Assembly: GCF_029016485.1 (NCBI RefSeq)
Contig: NZ_CP092106.1
Coordinates: forward strand, 1,426,001 to 1,490,000
Direction of reading: 5' to 3'
From: Vibrio sp. JC009
GTDB taxonomy: Bacteria; Pseudomonadota; Gammaproteobacteria; Enterobacterales; Vibrionaceae
DNA: 64,000 bases
The position numbers were made by a program, and so were the translations under genes. The notes below the pieces were generated by a model. That model was not told where the DNA came from. It did no database searches and saw only the letters and a list, made by a program, of their open reading frames with translations. Shown here piece after piece: positions 32,565 to 41,692 of this stretch; within the stretch, counting starts at the first letter, position 1; each line of letters begins with the position of its first letter.

Positions 32565-32876
32565 ATGAAGCTATTGGTTTTATTTTGTATTTCCCTGTTT
32601 TCATCGGTTGCTCTGGCAGTAACAGGTGATGCGCAGGTCACGGTCTACGATGCAGCAATTAGCCTGCTTGGTGAAAAAGGGCAGTTTGCTGTAATGGTGG
32701 TCTGTCTGGTGGGTTATGGCTGGGCTATGCTCCGGCAGTTTATTAAACCGGAAAAACTCAGCTGGTTACCGGAATGGGCTATCAACCTGCTGGAGTTTTT
32801 CGCGGCCAACCGGGGCTATGCTAAAAACCTGCACAGTAACGATCCCAGATACATGAAAAGTGTTAAGCCCAAATGA
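32565..32876 (+). CDS. Lysis-cassette membrane protein
   Basis: A 103-residue protein with a signal-like N-terminus (LLVLFCISLFSSVALA) and a second helix (FAVMVVCLVGYGWAML). Its position between lysin and spanin-like genes suggests a second holin or antiholin. No family is certain. Confidence 0.6.
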   Translation: MKLLVLFCISLFSSVALAVTGDAQVTVYDAAISLLGEKGQFAVMVVCLVGYGWAMLRQFIKPEKLSWLPEWAINLLEFFAANRGYAKNLHSNDPRYMKSVKPK

Positions 32877-33076
32877 GCTGGCTAAAAACACTTCCGGTAC
32901 TGGGTAAGCTCCTGCTGAAAGGTATGGAGCTCTGGGAACGTCAGCAAAGAGCCAAACAGCAAAAAGAGCGGGAGCAGAAATATGAGGATATCAAAAACGA
33001 TAGTCTTGGCAGTCACTCTCAGCGGTTTGGCGGTAGCAGTGGCAGGGTGCGGATCGACAGAACTGATAACACCTGA
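32873..33076 (+). CDS. Possible inner-membrane spanin (Rz-like)
   Basis: A 67-residue protein with a short hydrophobic N-terminus (LKTLPVLGKLLLKGMELW) and a highly charged coiled-coil segment (RQQRAKQQKEREQKYED). The lipoprotein gene starts inside it in another frame, the arrangement of Rz/Rz1 pairs. It is shorter than Rz, so the call is tentative. Confidence 0.5.
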   Translation: MSWLKTLPVLGKLLLKGMELWERQQRAKQQKEREQKYEDIKNDSLGSHSQRFGGSSGRVRIDRTDNT

Positions 33077-33239
33077 ACATTCAGTTACTCCGCTATGCGC
33101 TCCGGTTGCTCCCCAACTGGAATGGTATGAGGTAGAGGGCGGCGGTGTTTTCTACCCTCAGAATTCGTTTACTCAGTTGCAGATCTACATTGAGCAACTG
33201 AACGACTGTATTGAGTATTACCAAATGCATCCTGGCTAG
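32982..33239 (+). CDS. Outer-membrane spanin lipoprotein (Rz1-like)
   Basis: An 85-residue protein with a lipoprotein signal peptide ending in a lipobox (AVAVAGC, Cys at 23). The mature part is short and proline-containing (CAPVAPQLEWYEVEGGG). The first 95 nt overlap the Rz-like frame. Spanin pairs link inner and outer membranes at the end of lysis. Confidence 0.7.
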   Translation: MRISKTIVLAVTLSGLAVAVAGCGSTELITPEHSVTPLCAPVAPQLEWYEVEGGGVFYPQNSFTQLQIYIEQLNDCIEYYQMHPG

Positions 33240-33728
33240 TACTCAATAACGTATCCGGGTGTTCTTACTGGCTGCACCTGTTATCCGTTAAGCCAGCATG
33301 TGATAGCAACGTATCCCGCATGGGTCCGAAGGGAAGGGATTAGGTAGGGTTAGCGCCCCTTTAATGCATAAGTAGCTACAAATAAAGAGTTACGGCTGCT
33401 GGTTGCCATCAAAACCAGCAATCACTCACCACCAACAGCAACGTAATGCTAGTGACATGCAACGTCGTCGAGCGTTGCCAGGCTACGGCCATTTAACAGC
33501 AGTGCTTACGGTGGTGACCTTATTCTCGGTGCGTGATACCTCGCAGTCCTGATTCGTTAGTGATGACCATGAAGCAGTTGCAGCTGCTTACTCCTTAACA
33601 TGCGAACGCGAGTCAGGAGTCAAAAAGGTATAAGTCAGACTGGTAAGTCACAAGTAAAGGAAACGTCAGCCTGAGGCGAAAAAGCGGCGTGACACCCGGA
33701 GAGACGGGGCTAATTCGGAGGCGAAAAC
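33240..33728 (+). other. 489-nt non-coding segment: structured, probable cos region
   Basis: No convincing reading frame exists between the spanin and terminase genes. The segment holds hairpins (TGCTGGTT/AACCAGCA at 33397-33420; GCAACG/CGTTGC at 33459-33478) and a longer helix TCCTGATTCG/CGAGTCAGGA (33546-33555 with 33609-33618) enclosing AGCAG/CTGCT. Four words of the type (GC)AACGT recur at 33248, 33306, 33438 and 33459. In lambda-like phages cos lies just before the small terminase gene. A structured RNA is a further possibility. Confidence 0.55.
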
Positions 33729-34199
33729 ATGAACAACGAAAAGCGCCTTTGGAACTTGTCAGAGTTAGAGGCATTCAACTATCACCGATCCACTATCCGC
33801 AAAAAACTGAAAAATGCAGGCATAGAGCCAATTGCGCATAAAGGTTCCACACCTTTATACGATGTGGTTCAGGTAGCACCTTACCTTTGCAAAGCTCCGG
33901 TAAAAGAGAGCGATGCCCCGGATTTAATGGGGTTTAAATCGGCGGCTGAATTGCGCGCTTATATTCAGGCGCAAAGTGAAAAGCTCAAGCTGATGCAGGA
34001 TTCGAAGGAAGCTGTTTCTAAGGATGAGTATGAGCATGAGATAGGCGCATTAATCACAACTATCAAAAGCTTCAAAGATAAGGTGATTACACGAATTGAA
34101 ACCGCCATCCCGAATGTTCGTTCTCACCAGTTGGAAGATTTAGAGCGTTTATTAGATTTTGATTTGAAGGCGGTAGCAGATGAGCTTGAAAACATTTGA
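33729..34199 (+). CDS. Terminase small subunit (Nu1-like)
   Basis: A 156-residue protein of the DUF1441/Nu1 type. A helix-turn-helix near the N-terminus (WNLSELEAFNYHRSTIRKKL) binds the packaging site. The C-terminal helices should contact the large subunit. GGAGGCGAA lies 5 nt before the ATG. It overlaps the large subunit gene by 20 nt. Confidence 0.85.
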   Translation: MNNEKRLWNLSELEAFNYHRSTIRKKLKNAGIEPIAHKGSTPLYDVVQVAPYLCKAPVKESDAPDLMGFKSAAELRAYIQAQSEKLKLMQDSKEAVSKDEYEHEIGALITTIKSFKDKVITRIETAIPNVRSHQLEDLERLLDFDLKAVADELENI

Positions 34200-36270
34200 T
34201 CCTCGCCTTGGAATTGAGTTTGCCGATGCAGCTGCGATACGCAGAAAACTCGCTTACCTTTGCAGGCCAACCGATAGAATGCCTGTTGAAGCGGCTGATG
34301 AAGGGCTATGGATTTCCGATGGTACGGATGTAACAAAATTCTTATCGTCACAGGTTCCTTATGTACGGGAGCCGATGAACTGTCTGGCTCGCCGCATTTA
34401 TGATGCTGTGATTCTAATGGGGCCAGCCCGAAGCGGTAAAACCAAAGGCTTGGTTGAGGGGTGGGTTAATTACGCAGTTACGCAAGCACCTGGCGATATG
34501 CTGCTGATTTACTCTACCAAGAAAAAAGCAGAAAGCATGTCTAAGAAGGATTTAGCCCGATGCTTTGCTTCTACCGAAAAAATTAGCAAGCTGAGAACGG
34601 GAAGGAAATCAGACGATACCCTGACCTTTAAGCACTTTCTTAATGGCATGAATCTAACCTTAGATTCAGCAACAGAAAGTAGTTTATCCGCTGAAACTTA
34701 CCGTTATGCAGGCTGCTCGGATTATGACAGGGCAGATGATGGTATCGGTCAGGAAGGTAGTAAATTTCAGCTAATGCTCAAGCGTGTTCAGAATGCTAAA
34801 TCTTCCGGAATGGCAATGGCTGAAAGCTCCCCGGGCCGTGTGGTTCGCAACCCTATTCCTGAAGAGCAGCTTAGCTCCCATGAAGCGCAGAACTGTGATG
34901 GTATTGCGCAGCTATACAATCAGGGAGATCGCCGCCGTTTTTACTGGTTATGTGGTGATTGTAATGCATGGTTTCAGCCTGTGTTTGAAACCATGATGTG
35001 GGATGAATCACTCACTGATTTGCAAGAGCAGGCTAAAAGCGCTGTGTGCTGTTGCCCTCGTTGCTCTCATAAGATTCAGGAACATGAAAAACAGGATTAT
35101 AACCTGGCGGGACGTTGGTTCCGTGAAGGTGAAATCGATCAGTATGGCGAACAGGTATTTGATGAGTCACAAATCCGTCAGTCCAAATGGGCGTCGTTCT
35201 GGTTTGAAGGCGTAGTGGCAACTTATCAGAGTTGGGAAAATCTGGTTTATCGTTACCTGAGTGCGCAAGAACTTTATGACAAAAGCGGTGATGAAGATTC
35301 CCTGAAAACCGTCTACAACGTTGATATCGGCAGACCATACATTCTGCAAACATCCAGCAGTGAAATTGGCGCCCATGAACTGATGGAAAAAGCACTGGAT
35401 CACCCCCGTGCAGAAATCCCTCATGATGCCCGTTTCCTGATAATGACGGTTGACGTTCAGGGCGGTAAAAGCAACGCCCGTTTTGTGGTTCAGGCTCAGG
35501 TTTACGGCATTGGCCTGCAACGCTGGGTAATAGACCGCTTTGAAATTCTCACCAACCCGAACCGCAATAATGAACGGATAAACCCGGCAGTGTATGCCGA
35601 GGATTGGGATTTGCTGATAGAGCAGGTTATCAAGAAAACTTACCCGTTAGCGGACGGTTCCGGTAGGGTAATGAAACCCGCCTTAACCCTGTGTGACTCC
35701 GGTGGTTCCGGTGCCAAAAAAGACGGAAAGAAAACCTCAGTCACCGATTTTGCCTATCAGTTTTATAACCGGCTAAAACCAAAAAATCTGGCGCACCTGT
35801 TTCGCCTGGTGAAAGGGGCAAGCCGGGATATCGAACAGCTGGTAAAAGAAACCTATCCGGACAAGCGCAGCAAACTCGCTCATGGTGAGATCCCTTTGCT
35901 GCTGCTTCACTCCAACCGATTAAAAAACCGTGTCGCTGCCAGTTATTCGCGGCTGGAATTTGGTGCCCGTTATTTCCATTTGCCCGGCTGGGCTAACCGG
36001 GAATGGTTCGATGAACTGACCGCGGAATACATAGACGACAAAGGCAACTGGATCTGCCCGGACAATACCCGAAACGAAAGCTTAGACCTTTGCGCCTATG
36101 CCGAGGCGGGTATGCATTATCTGGGCGGTGACACCATCAACTGGGACAGCCCGCCAATGTGGGCGGCGCAGTGGCAGATCAACACCAATGTGGTGGATGC
36201 CGATGTAACACCGGAATTTGAACGTAAACCAACCCGCAGGTACCGGCACTCAAGAGGAATATTCGGATGA
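34180..36270 (+). CDS. Terminase large subunit (GpA-like)
   Basis: A 696-residue packaging ATPase-nuclease of the lambda GpA family. Walker A is GPARSGKT (81-88). Zinc-type cysteines follow (CGDCNAWF, CCCPRCSHK). The nuclease half has the VDVQGGKSNARF motif and LTLCDSGGSG. Length and order match GpA. It cuts concatemers at cos and pumps DNA into the prohead. Confidence 0.92.
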   Translation: MSLKTFDPRLGIEFADAAAIRRKLAYLCRPTDRMPVEAADEGLWISDGTDVTKFLSSQVPYVREPMNCLARRIYDAVILMGPARSGKTKGLVEGWVNYAVTQAPGDMLLIYSTKKKAESMSKKDLARCFASTEKISKLRTGRKSDDTLTFKHFLNGMNLTLDSATESSLSAETYRYAGCSDYDRADDGIGQEGSKFQLMLKRVQNAKSSGMAMAESSPGRVVRNPIPEEQLSSHEAQNCDGIAQLYNQGDRRRFYWLCGDCNAWFQPVFETMMWDESLTDLQEQAKSAVCCCPRCSHKIQEHEKQDYNLAGRWFREGEIDQYGEQVFDESQIRQSKWASFWFEGVVATYQSWENLVYRYLSAQELYDKSGDEDSLKTVYNVDIGRPYILQTSSSEIGAHELMEKALDHPRAEIPHDARFLIMTVDVQGGKSNARFVVQAQVYGIGLQRWVIDRFEILTNPNRNNERINPAVYAEDWDLLIEQVIKKTYPLADGSGRVMKPALTLCDSGGSGAKKDGKKTSVTDFAYQFYNRLKPKNLAHLFRLVKGASRDIEQLVKETYPDKRSKLAHGEIPLLLLHSNRLKNRVAASYSRLEFGARYFHLPGWANREWFDELTAEYIDDKGNWICPDNTRNESLDLCAYAEAGMHYLGGDTINWDSPPMWAAQWQINTNVVDADVTPEFERKPTRRYRHSRGIFG

Positions 36271-36485
36271 CAGAATTACCGACAAACCGTGAACGCCTGA
36301 GATGGTATCTGGATGCAGAGCAGAAGATCCTCAAGCAGCAGGAAGTGACAACTGCAGAAGGTGAAAAGCTCACTCTGGCTTCACTCTCTACAGTACGAAA
36401 AGAGATTGAGCGTCTTATGCGGCAGATAGCTCTGGAGCAAAAGGGCGGCAGGCGTTCCATGATTAGGAGAAATTACCTTGAGTAA
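36267..36485 (+). CDS. Small head protein (gpW/DUF6148-like)
   Basis: A 72-residue helical protein (RLRWYLDAEQKILKQQEV, LASLSTVRKEIERLMRQI). Size and place between terminase and portal match gpW or DUF6148 head-completion proteins. It overlaps both neighbours by a few bases. Confidence 0.7.
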   Translation: MTELPTNRERLRWYLDAEQKILKQQEVTTAEGEKLTLASLSTVRKEIERLMRQIALEQKGGRRSMIRRNYLE

Positions 36486-37962
36486 TCCATTAAACCTGAT
36501 CGACAAAGTAGTTGCTGTGTTCAGTCCTGAGGCAGGACTGAAGCGTTTATACGGGCGAAACCTGTTAAACAAATATACCGCTGCGCTTCCTGTAGATCCT
36601 AACACTAAACAGAGGCGCAAGTTCTCCAAAGGCAATGCCAACCAATTAAACAAGGGGGCTCAGGCCATTGCAGAACGGGCGCGGGAGGGAGACGAAAACA
36701 ACCCCTTTGTTACCGCCATTCTGGATGAGCTGTGTGCCAATATTGTCGGTCCCAACGGGATCATGGTTGAGCCTCAGCCGTTAAACCGAAAAGGCGAGGT
36801 GCATACCGAGTTTGCTCAGGAGATTGCCCGCTGGCATGAGCAACATTCACTGAACCAGAACATAGATGCAGAAACCTCCCGCAGTGAAACCGAGTGGTTA
36901 GCCTGCCGTACCTGGTTGCGTGATGGTGAAGTGTTTGGCCGTATGTATATGGGTGTTCATCCGGATATCAGCTATCCCTCTTCAACACCTTTCGCCATTC
37001 AACCCTTTGAGCCGGACTTTATTCCCCGCCGTATTACCGAAGCGGATAACGGTGTGATTGAAGGGATTAAACGTAACAAACTGGGGCAGGCCATCAGCTA
37101 TCTGATTCAGAAGGATGCTAAGGGATTTGACTTTGCAGAGGTGGCGGCTGAGTTTATGTGCCATCTCAAGTTTACCCGACGTCTTCACCAGAACCGGGGG
37201 ATTTCAATTCTGCATTCAGCGTTAGATCTGATATTCAGAATCGAAAGTTACGATCAGTCGGAAATGGTGAGTGCGGAAATTGCTTCCCGCTTTGCCTATT
37301 TCATTAAACGTGACCCGCATGTAAGTGATGAGAACGGTACCCAGCTTACCAATAGCGGGGATATTTTCCTTGGAATGGGTAACTCCTTTGAACTGGCTCC
37401 GGGTGAGGATGCCGGGATTATCGAGTCTAACCGCCGCGAGTCCATGAGTTCACCGTTCCGGCAGGGGCAGCAAAAACTGGTGAGCGGGGCAGCTGGTGTA
37501 AACAACTCATCGGTAACCCGTCATTACGATGGCAATTACTCATCTCAGCGTCAGGAACTGGTGGATTCATTCGGGCGGTACCGGGTGCTGCAGCGTAAGT
37601 TTGTGCTTAACTGGACCCGTCCGCAATACCGCAATGCCATTGCTATGGCGGTGCTGAATGGTGAGCTGAAAATCCCCGTAGATGTGGAGCCATCCAGCGT
37701 ATTTAATGCGATTTATCAGGCTCCGGTTATGCCGTGGATCGACCCGGCCAAGGAAATGACAGGTATCGAGAAAGGTACTCGTTTAAGCCTGTTCTCACTT
37801 AGCCATGCTCAGCGCGAGCGAAACATTAACCCACTTTCTACCCGTAAAGAGGTTCAGTCTGAGCGAACCCAGATGAACGAGATGGATATTGTCAGTACAT
37901 CGGACCCGTCGCACAGCCTGAAAGACTCATCAGAAAAAAATCAGGGAACATTCAATGCCTAA
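36478..37962 (+). CDS. Portal protein (lambda gpB-like)
   Basis: A 494-residue portal of the Phage_portal_2 family. Key segments include NPFVTAILDELCANIVGPNG, LRDGEVFGRMYMG and FNAIYQAPVMPWIDPAKE near the end. It begins with a TTG codon at 36478, decided by the strong AGGAG site 8 nt upstream. The portal forms the ring through which DNA enters the head. It overlaps the capsid fusion gene by 8 nt. Confidence 0.9.
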   Translation: MSNPLNLIDKVVAVFSPEAGLKRLYGRNLLNKYTAALPVDPNTKQRRKFSKGNANQLNKGAQAIAERAREGDENNPFVTAILDELCANIVGPNGIMVEPQPLNRKGEVHTEFAQEIARWHEQHSLNQNIDAETSRSETEWLACRTWLRDGEVFGRMYMGVHPDISYPSSTPFAIQPFEPDFIPRRITEADNGVIEGIKRNKLGQAISYLIQKDAKGFDFAEVAAEFMCHLKFTRRLHQNRGISILHSALDLIFRIESYDQSEMVSAEIASRFAYFIKRDPHVSDENGTQLTNSGDIFLGMGNSFELAPGEDAGIIESNRRESMSSPFRQGQQKLVSGAAGVNNSSVTRHYDGNYSSQRQELVDSFGRYRVLQRKFVLNWTRPQYRNAIAMAVLNGELKIPVDVEPSSVFNAIYQAPVMPWIDPAKEMTGIEKGTRLSLFSLSHAQRERNINPLSTRKEVQSERTQMNEMDIVSTSDPSHSLKDSSEKNQGTFNA

Positions 37963-39991
37963 TGCAAATTCAAAACCTGAAAAAAGCTGGTACACGTTAA
38001 AGAACGAAGCCAGTAACGATACGGCTCAGCTCTACATTCACGGCATTATCGGTGACTGGGATATTGAGTCGATAGATTTAATCAAAGCACTGCAGCAGAT
38101 CGGCGATAAAGATCTGGTGGCGCGCATCCAGAGCTACGGCGGCAGCGTCTATGAAGGGCTGGCAATGTACAACGCCATTAAGGCCCACAAAGGCAAAACT
38201 ATCGGTGTTGTAGATGGGCTTGCTGCTTCCATTGCGACTTATGTGCTGATGGCCTTTGATGAAATTCATATGCCGGAAAACGCGACCTTTATGATCCACA
38301 ACCCGACTATCGGTGCATGGGGTGAAGAGGAAGAAATCGAAAGCGCACTCACTCAGGTGAAGAACGCGAAAGCTACGGTTTCTGATGCTTATGCCGAGCG
38401 AAGCGGAAAGCCGGTTGAAGATATTCTGGAAGCCATGAGCAAAGAAACCTGGTTTACCGCAAATGAAGCTCTGGAGTGGGGGTTGATCGATGAGGTGATT
38501 GACCCGGTTAACCTGCAGAACCAGTTAAACGAAAACGATGTTGAAGGCATTAAGAAGTTTAAGAACGTGCCGGAGGCGTTACTCAATCAAATCACTGTTC
38601 AGGATGAGCCGGAAGGGGAAACCGAGCCGGAGCCTGAACCACTGGCGGCAAACGCCACCAATTCACCTTCCATTCAATCTAAACAAGAACAGGTAAGCGA
38701 TATGCCGAAACCAAATGAAGAACTGCAGAATGCAGTAAAGGCTGAGAACGAGCGTCAGACAGCGATTCGTGCGCTGTGTAATCAGCATAAAGTTGGTGAA
38801 GAACTGACAAATGAAATGCTCAACGATGTGGACTGCACAGTTCAAAACGCATCTGTGAAGATCCTTGCAAACCTTGGTGAGTCCAGCGTGAACGGTCAGC
38901 GTGAAACCGAAACCAATCTGACCGCTTCACATATCCGTGCAGGCAACGGTAACCATGTGAAAGAAGAGCTGCAAAACGCACTGAATGCCCGTTGTGGAAC
39001 CGAAGAACTGGAGAAAGATAACTCGTTTGGTCATGAGTCATTGCTGAATATGGCTAGAGCCAGCTTGGGGGAGAACGCCCGAAGCGCTATGACTAAAACC
39101 GAACTGGTTAACCGTGCGTTTAACTCTCAGGATTTCGGTGACATTATTACTGAGGGTATCCGTACCGTAATGCGTGACGAGCTAAAGGTTCGCGCACCTT
39201 TGTGGCGTGAACTGGCGAACACCGAAAGTCTGCCAGACTTCCGCGAAACTGAACTGGTGACAGTGAATGATGCACCAGATCTGATGGAAATTAAGGAAGA
39301 TGGTGAATACAAAACGGTTCTGATTAAAGGGACTGGTGAGCGTATGCAGCTTGCTACCTTTGGCCGTGAAATTCAGTTTACCCGCCAGGCGATTATCAAT
39401 GATGAAATCGGACTGATCTCTAAGGTGCCGCGTAAGTTTATGCAGTCTGCTTACCGACTGTCCGATAAGCTGATGTTTAACGCTATTCTGGCAGGCAAGA
39501 TGCAGGACGGTGGCGATGTGTTTATTAAAGGCACTGGCGGTAAGTGGGGCAACCTGATTGATAACATCACCAAAGATGACCATGTAGCTTTGATTATGGC
39601 TTTGCATAAGGCGTTTGCAACGGCAACCACTGATGAAGGTGATGTGCTGGATCTGCGTGGTGAGGTGCTTCTGGCTAACCCTGACCATGCTTCTATGTTT
39701 GAAGCAGTGCTGAACACGGCAAGTAAGCCGGATACCTTCAACCCGGCTTATAAGAAGTTCAACCGAGTGGTTGAAACTGCCCGTATTGCTTCGGTTGATG
39801 GTGCCATCGGCCTGACATCCAAAGACTTTGACAGCGTTGTGATGGGCTTCCTTGACGGTCAGCAAGACCCGTGGCTGGAAACCGGGGACGGCTGGAGCAG
39901 TGACGGTGCCAAGATGCGTATTACCTACGACATTGCTTCTAAAGTGCTGGATCGTCGCGGTCTGGCAAAGGGTATTTTCAAAGCGACTTAA
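37955..39991 (+). CDS. ClpP-like prohead protease fused to Mu-like major capsid protein
   Basis: A 678-residue fusion. The N-terminal ClpP-type protease (about 20-190) has Ser92 in DGLAASIATYV and His115 in MIHNPTIG. A Glu/Pro-rich linker (near 225) and a scaffold-like coiled region follow. The C-terminal part (about 370-678) is a Mu gpT-like capsid protein (AMTKTELVNRAF, RMQLATFGREIQFTRQAI, VLLANPDHASMFE). The protease should release the capsid domain during assembly. Such fusions are known in related phages. Confidence 0.9.
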   Translation: MPNANSKPEKSWYTLKNEASNDTAQLYIHGIIGDWDIESIDLIKALQQIGDKDLVARIQSYGGSVYEGLAMYNAIKAHKGKTIGVVDGLAASIATYVLMAFDEIHMPENATFMIHNPTIGAWGEEEEIESALTQVKNAKATVSDAYAERSGKPVEDILEAMSKETWFTANEALEWGLIDEVIDPVNLQNQLNENDVEGIKKFKNVPEALLNQITVQDEPEGETEPEPEPLAANATNSPSIQSKQEQVSDMPKPNEELQNAVKAENERQTAIRALCNQHKVGEELTNEMLNDVDCTVQNASVKILANLGESSVNGQRETETNLTASHIRAGNGNHVKEELQNALNARCGTEELEKDNSFGHESLLNMARASLGENARSAMTKTELVNRAFNSQDFGDIITEGIRTVMRDELKVRAPLWRELANTESLPDFRETELVTVNDAPDLMEIKEDGEYKTVLIKGTGERMQLATFGREIQFTRQAIINDEIGLISKVPRKFMQSAYRLSDKLMFNAILAGKMQDGGDVFIKGTGGKWGNLIDNITKDDHVALIMALHKAFATATTDEGDVLDLRGEVLLANPDHASMFEAVLNTASKPDTFNPAYKKFNRVVETARIASVDGAIGLTSKDFDSVVMGFLDGQQDPWLETGDGWSSDGAKMRITYDIASKVLDRRGLAKGIFKAT

Positions 39992-40050
39992 TCAATTGGG
40001 GGAGGACGAAAGTTCTCCCTTTTCTTTTATCCGGATAACAGAGACGAATT

Positions 40051-40389
40051 ATGAAATTAAGTGAAGGCGTTAAGATTGCCGTTCCTGCACCTGCAGGCGG
40101 TTTTACAAAAGATATTCCCGTTTTAGTCGGGGCTTTACTGGTGGTACCGCATTTCACTGCTGTAGAAGGTGAAGTGGTGACCTGCTCATACAGTGGTTTG
40201 TATAGCGGCCCCATCAAAGTTGGTGATGCGCCAACCTTCAGCTGTGAACCGGCTTACTTTGAAGCGGGTGAATTTACCAAAACTCAGCCAACAACAGCAG
40301 GTGAGATCGCCCAGCCTGTCGGTGTGTTTGTTGATGATGGTGTGCTGCTCACAGGTGAAACCATCACCGACCTGGTTGCAGGGCCATAA
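40051..40389 (+). CDS. Capsid decoration protein (DUF2190-like)
   Basis: A 112-residue beta-rich protein (LSEGVKIAVPAPAGGFTKDI, VGVFVDDGVLLTGE). It matches the DUF2190 group of small capsid cement proteins found directly after Mu-like capsid genes. Its stop overlaps the next start by one base. Confidence 0.75.
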   Translation: MKLSEGVKIAVPAPAGGFTKDIPVLVGALLVVPHFTAVEGEVVTCSYSGLYSGPIKVGDAPTFSCEPAYFEAGEFTKTQPTTAGEIAQPVGVFVDDGVLLTGETITDLVAGP

Positions 40390-40718
40390 TGCCAGGCGCG
40401 TTTGAATCTGCCCGGGAACTGCTCCGGGCATCTATCGCGGATTGCTTTGGGTATCCCATAACCGTGACTACCGCAGAAGGCGATCCGCGAGAGATTAACG
40501 GTTATATCCGCGAGTCTAAAGAAGAGAACCACACTATCTATCGGTTGATATCTGATTCCTCATTGCCTGAAGGTTGCACCTTAACTCATAAGGGCAGGCG
40601 GTATTTTCTGACCTATGAAGCCCCGTTGCGCGACAGCGGATCAGACAGCCAGATAGCAAGGGAATACACAATGGCCCTGGTGGCTGAGGGTAAGAGTGAT
40701 GGCTGGTCGGAGTATTAG
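40389..40718 (+). CDS. Head-tail joining protein, putative
   Basis: A 109-residue protein (FESARELLRASIADCFGYPI, YFLTYEAPLRDSGSDSQIA). Size and location after the cement gene suggest a head-tail connector similar to lambda gpFII. Assignment is mainly positional. Confidence 0.6.
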   Translation: MPGAFESARELLRASIADCFGYPITVTTAEGDPREINGYIRESKEENHTIYRLISDSSLPEGCTLTHKGRRYFLTYEAPLRDSGSDSQIAREYTMALVAEGKSDGWSEY

Positions 40719-41223
40719 TGGTAATCGTGCGCTGATTAACAGCGAGTTTTTGCAGCAATATGCCAGTTTTGAAAAGGAGTTGCCGAAAATAGTCCAACGG
40801 GCAGCTCGTCTTACTAATGAATGGCTGGCAGCAATCACAATGACGGAACTGGGTTATGAACTGCAGATCGACAACAAAAGCCTGCGCTCCCGTTTCCGTA
40901 TCTATAAGAACGGCAGGATGTCCAAGCTGTGGATCGGCCTGAATGAGATTGGAGTTCACCGGTTAGGCCGTCCGGTTCAGAACCGTTTGGGGGTACGGGT
41001 GGGTGATCGTTTCTATGAAGGGGCGTTTATTTCACCCATGGAAAGTGATGAGTTGCTGGTGTTCAGGAGAACCGGAAAGAGCCGCAGCAGTATTGAGCTG
41101 GTAACGGAAGATATCTCAGAAGATACGGAAGAGATCATCAACAACTACCTGCCGGATATTAACCGCAAATTTGAGGAGTTTTTTGTCCGTGAGTTCAGAA
41201 GCATTTATCAAAAAGCCGCGTGA
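40699..41223 (+). CDS. Minor tail protein (gpZ-like)
   Basis: A 174-residue protein resembling the prophage minor tail protein Z family: KIVQRAARLTNEWLAAITMT, RSRFRIYKNGRMSKLWIGLN and VHRLGRPVQN are shared signatures. The ATG at 40699 is used; the GTG at 40696 is also possible. It overlaps the upstream gene by 20 nt. Confidence 0.7.
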   Translation: MAGRSISGNRALINSEFLQQYASFEKELPKIVQRAARLTNEWLAAITMTELGYELQIDNKSLRSRFRIYKNGRMSKLWIGLNEIGVHRLGRPVQNRLGVRVGDRFYEGAFISPMESDELLVFRRTGKSRSSIELVTEDISEDTEEIINNYLPDINRKFEEFFVREFRSIYQKAA

Positions 41224-41692
41224 TTGGGTGGCTAAGGTAGTGCAAGACCTTGGTGAGCGCATGGGTACCAACATAGACACGGTATATAAGCGCAAGCCCA
41301 GTGAGTTGAAAGAGACAACAATCAGCTATCAGGTTGGTGAACTGGAAGCGGTGAACGAGTTTTCCTGCGATGGCAGGCATAAACACGATATAGAGCTGCG
41401 CTTTCTGGTTGAGGTGCCAACCTCTATCAATGATTTCGACCTCGAAGCTATGGATGCGTCAGCCCGTATTGAGCGCGAAATCCTGAATATGAATGAGTCG
41501 GTTTCCCCGGATACGGAAACGGCCAGGGTTGTTTCTAACCTGCCAAGTCAGTTCAGCCCGGTGCTGGGTGTGTTTGCCCGGACGGTAACCATAAGACAGC
41601 AGATCATGATGGGGCCGGTTGAAGAAGAGTATGGCAAATTGGCGGGATGGGAGTTAAGCCATGGAGATAGTGAAACGAATCCGGGAGCTTGA
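41189..41692 (+). CDS. Phage tail-completion-like protein, 167 aa
   Basis: The protein has ETTISYQVGELEAVNEFSCD, DIELRFLVEVPTSINDF and AGWELSHGD near the end. Its place between gpZ-like and baseplate V genes suggests a tail terminator. GTG at 41189 is preferred because TGAGGAG precedes it. It overlaps both neighbours. Confidence 0.55.
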   Translation: MSSEAFIKKPRDWVAKVVQDLGERMGTNIDTVYKRKPSELKETTISYQVGELEAVNEFSCDGRHKHDIELRFLVEVPTSINDFDLEAMDASARIEREILNMNESVSPDTETARVVSNLPSQFSPVLGVFARTVTIRQQIMMGPVEEEYGKLAGWELSHGDSETNPGA

